Assembly (NCBI GenBank): GCA_021813235.1
Contig: JAKALG010000049.1
Span: 1 to 6,447 of the forward strand
Length of the DNA: 6,447 bases
Direction: 5' to 3'
From: a bacterium
Lineage (GTDB): Bacteria > Patescibacteria > Paceibacteria > UBA9973
Position 1 is the first letter of the stretch; each line of letters begins with the position of its first letter. Shown here piece by piece: positions 4,906 to 6,447 of this stretch. Below the pieces are notes generated by a model. The model ran no database searches. It was not told the DNA's origin and worked only from the letters and a program-made list of their open reading frames with translations. Both the position numbers and the translations under genes were made by a program.

Positions 4906-5198
4906 GATTTGATAATTATTCCAATTATAGGGAATATGACAACTATCCGGAAGATGATGAGCTGAAAGCTGAGAGGGATTTAGAAAATGCCCGGGAAGCA
5001 CAGGAAGGGGGTGAAACAATGAGTCCTGAAGAACAATACCAGTGGAAAGAAGTTTTTAGGCATATAGAGCAGATGCAATACCACAAAAGGATAGTAAATA
5101 CCCTTTTGGAGGGGCTGCTGGCTCACTATAACGCAGAGGATAAAGCAACCGCCTACGAACAGGAAGTGCAGGGAGTTATAAGGCAGGCTCTAAACTAA
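4902..5198 (+). CDS. Hypothetical acidic protein with probable internal second start
   Basis: ATG 4902 overlaps the transglycosylase stop (ATGA) and has GGAGGG at 4890-4895, giving 98 residues. The N-terminal 39 residues are acidic and Tyr/Asn-rich (RFDNYSNYREYDNYPEDDE). A second in-frame ATG at 5019 is preceded by AAGGGGGTGA (5005-5014), nine of ten bases of the ideal ribosome site, and would give a 59-aa form starting MSPEEQYQWKEVFRHIEQM. That C-terminal part is helical and amphipathic and may form a small bundle. I recognise no family. Either two isoforms are made or one of the starts is unused. The gene lies one base before the zinc-ribbon gene. Confidence 0.7.
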   Translation: MRFDNYSNYREYDNYPEDDELKAERDLENAREAQEGGETMSPEEQYQWKEVFRHIEQMQYHKRIVNTLLEGLLAHYNAEDKATAYEQEVQGVIRQALN

Positions 5199-5199
5199 T

Positions 5200-5574
5200 A
5201 TGACAATTAAAACAACATTTGCTCTTGGAAATGTAAATTACGAGCTACTCGTTGAGGAAAAAGACGAGATGGACACTTTACACAAGTCAATCGTGTTAAG
5301 TAATCCGAGAACCTATTGTAATGTCTGCAACAACAGCGACAAGAACGCATTTTATTTAACAACCAACAAAGACAAAGAGGGTAATACCTATGTCAATGTT
5401 AAATGCAAATGTGGCGCAAGAAGTAAGCTCGGTCAATATAAGACAGGAGGTTTTTTCTGGCACGAGTTTGAAGTGTATGCCAAAAACGGCAACTCTTTGC
5501 CAATGCCTGAAAATGCTAAGGTAAACAGGAACAGGACGCATGAGGAATTAACGGAGGAAGATTACTCCGCTTAA
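5200..5574 (+). CDS. Phage zinc-ribbon protein
   Basis: This 124-aa protein carries a zinc-ribbon: C40-x2-C43 on one knuckle and C69-x-C71 on the other, with a beta-hairpin between (AFYLTTNKDKEGNTYVNVKC). The segment CGARSKLGQYKTGGFFWHEF (71-90) resembles one I recall from hypothetical proteins of Gram-positive phages, but I cannot name a family with confidence. The tail (105-124) is polar and acidic. The start follows the previous stop by one base, with only a weak AGGCAGG upstream, so coupling is likely. Lying directly before a PD-(D/E)XK exonuclease, it could bind single-stranded DNA or assist recombination, but that is inferred from position alone. Confidence 0.72.
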   Translation: MTIKTTFALGNVNYELLVEEKDEMDTLHKSIVLSNPRTYCNVCNNSDKNAFYLTTNKDKEGNTYVNVKCKCGARSKLGQYKTGGFFWHEFEVYAKNGNSLPMPENAKVNRNRTHEELTEEDYSA

Positions 5575-5582
5575 TACTTGCT

Positions 5583-5618
5583 GGTGGGCTTAATTTTCGC
5601 AAGGAAATTAAACTCGCC
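5583..5618 (+). promoter_or_regulatory. Imperfect leader hairpin before the exonuclease gene
   Basis: Bases 5583-5596 pair with 5605-5618 at 13 of 14 positions as RNA (two G-U, one mismatch), around the loop TCGCAAGG. CTTAATT (5589-5595) is also perfectly complementary to AATTAAG (5625-5631), beside the GAGG ribosome site at 5621-5624. Two exclusive folds are possible, one of which hides the ribosome site. No T-run follows, so it is not a terminator. Confidence 0.35.
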
Positions 5619-5633
5619 AAGAGGAATTAAGAT

Positions 5634-6347
5634 ATGATAAACGATACTTGGTTTGACGATTTAATAAGTAAAAAACTATTAGAGGCTGAAAGGCTGGAAA
5701 GGGTACATCATGTATCTTCCGGCAAACTCTCTGCTTCTATGCTCGGCTGGCCCCTACAATGGCAGATGTTAAAAATGCTAGGCGTTCCCATGAAACAAAA
5801 TGACTCTTATACTCTAAGAAAGTTTTTAAGAGGCAAACAGATTGAGGAATGGTTAGTCGGCCAATTAGATGCCGTTGTTAAAAAGCAAATGCCGGTTGAA
5901 TACAGGGGATGCGTGGGATATATAGATGCTGTCGTTCAACATAACGGCCATGTGCCCCAAATTAAAGATATGGTATTACCCCACGAGGTTAAAAGTGTAA
6001 CCAATATGAAGTATAAAAGAATTGACAAAACCAAAGAAGCAGACCCGCAACACAAACTTCAGGCGTGTATGTATGCACTGGCTCTGAAAAAACCCTACTA
6101 CGCCATAGACTATGTAGCTTCCGATGATTTGAGGGTTAATACCTATGTCTATAAAACAGTGGACTTGAAAGCCGAGGTAGATAAGATAATCACGGAGTTT
6201 GAGATAGCTTTCAAAAGTAAAACCGTTCCTACTTTTACCCCCCGCTATGATTGGCAGAAAAATCCAATGTATAACAACTACCCGGAATGGGCAGAACTTA
6301 CACAAAATGAGATAAACAAAAAGATAAAAGGGTATATGGCGAATTGA
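5634..6347 (+). CDS. PD-(D/E)XK exonuclease (Cas4/RecB-like fold)
   Basis: The 237-aa protein shows the motifs of the PD-(D/E)XK phosphodiesterase superfamily: FLRGKQIEEWLV (acidic E71/E72), GYIDAVV (D98), PHEVKSV (E118-V-K120) and HKLQACMYALAL (Q143). This pattern is typical of phage exonucleases related to RecB and Cas4, which resect or degrade DNA with Mg2+ and often work with a single-strand annealing protein. The four cysteines that hold the iron-sulfur cluster in Cas4 are missing; only C93 and C145 are present, so it is a cluster-free relative. GAGG at 5621-5624 is the ribosome site, ten bases from the ATG, near a possible regulatory hairpin. A recombination or replication role for the phage is likely; a link to CRISPR is not, as no cas genes are nearby. 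Confidence 0.82.
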   Translation: MINDTWFDDLISKKLLEAERLERVHHVSSGKLSASMLGWPLQWQMLKMLGVPMKQNDSYTLRKFLRGKQIEEWLVGQLDAVVKKQMPVEYRGCVGYIDAVVQHNGHVPQIKDMVLPHEVKSVTNMKYKRIDKTKEADPQHKLQACMYALALKKPYYAIDYVASDDLRVNTYVYKTVDLKAEVDKIITEFEIAFKSKTVPTFTPRYDWQKNPMYNNYPEWAELTQNEINKKIKGYMAN

Positions 6348-6359
6348 TACCAAGTATCA
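6345..6359. promoter_or_regulatory. Palindrome at the exonuclease stop (operator candidate)
   Basis: TGATAC-CAA-GTATCA is a perfect 6-3-6 inverted repeat that includes the exonuclease stop codon and reaches a possible start at 6359. It may bind a regulator of the following gene. It is short and could be chance. Confidence 0.25.
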
Positions 6360-6382
6360 TGCTGCCGGTAAAGTTTGGAAAC

Positions 6383-6447
6383 ATGACACAACAAAACTTA
6401 ATATTACAATTACTTCAAGAAAAAGGCTCACAAGGCCTCAACTCCTA
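6383..6447 (+). CDS. N-terminus of an unidentified gene, cut by the window edge
   Basis: An open frame runs from ATG 6383 to the end of the window; ATG 6359 is in frame upstream and would add eight residues. TTTGGAAA is the only, weak, ribosome-like sequence before 6383. The visible 21 residues, MTQQNLILQLLQEKGSQG then LNS, resemble the start of a winged-helix domain (a helix, then a K/E-x-G-x-x-G turn), but this is too little to name a product. It continues the plus-strand chain after the exonuclease. Confidence 0.45.
   Translation, partial: MTQQNLILQLLQEKGSQGLNS

Noticed and set aside
5634..6347. Calling the exonuclease a CRISPR-associated Cas4
   Set aside because: The iron-sulfur cysteines are missing and there are no repeats or cas genes in the window.
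5976..6353. Minus-strand open frame of 125 codons
   Set aside because: It is antisense to the well-supported exonuclease gene and its hydrophobic, Phe/Ile/Val-rich product is typical of a shadow frame.

Overview
The window looks like part of a bacteriophage or prophage genome with a low-GC, AT-rich base composition. It is densely packed, almost entirely plus-strand, and its genes join by 4-base ATGA overlaps or a few bases of spacing. TGA, TAG and TAA all end genes that look sound, so the standard bacterial code fits. Shine-Dalgarno sites are good in places (about 3311, 4890 and 5005) and absent in others. The gene content points to a tailed phage: a Clp-type unfoldase, a metallophosphoesterase, an HNH protein, a DUF5664-type nucleotide hydrolase, a small HAD phosphatase, a recombinase fragment, small helix-turn-helix (HTH) proteins, a membrane-anchored lytic transglycosylase and a PD-(D/E)XK exonuclease. 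The host cannot be fixed from sequence alone. An environmental Gram-positive or Patescibacteria-like host is only a guess.

Layout. Positions 1-1121 hold the 3' part of a ClpA/ClpC-type AAA+ unfoldase that keeps a ClpP-docking-like IGF tripeptide. It is coupled to a metallophosphoesterase (1118-2257) ending in an AT-hook. A 146-bp gap (2258-2403) carries a palindrome, a 98-nt tRNA/tmRNA-like fold and a 10-bp tandem repeat. Next comes a chain of HNH protein, a 45-aa and a 50-aa mini-protein, a DUF5664 protein and a HAD phosphatase (2404-3668). The only minus-strand gene (3628-3924) encodes just the N-terminal core-binding domain of a tyrosine recombinase. Divergent from it is a near-consensus sigma-70 promoter (3974-4002), followed by a 14-8-14 inverted repeat with lox/FRT-like geometry (4027-4062) and a 56-aa HTH protein. 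The transcript then continues through an unknown 56-aa protein, the transglycosylase, an acidic protein with a probable second internal start, a zinc-ribbon protein and the exonuclease. A further gene is cut by the right edge.

How they may work together (inference): the right half resembles an early operon for regulation and DNA processing under a strong promoter. The 3624-4102 block (recombinase fragment, promoter, inverted repeat, HTH gene) has the layout of a lysogeny or integration module that has been reduced or reorganised. The most interesting items are the lox-like repeat beside the recombinase fragment, the compact tRNA-like RNA, and a phage Clp unfoldase that may recruit host ClpP. 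No CRISPR array, insertion sequence or clear intrinsic terminator is visible.
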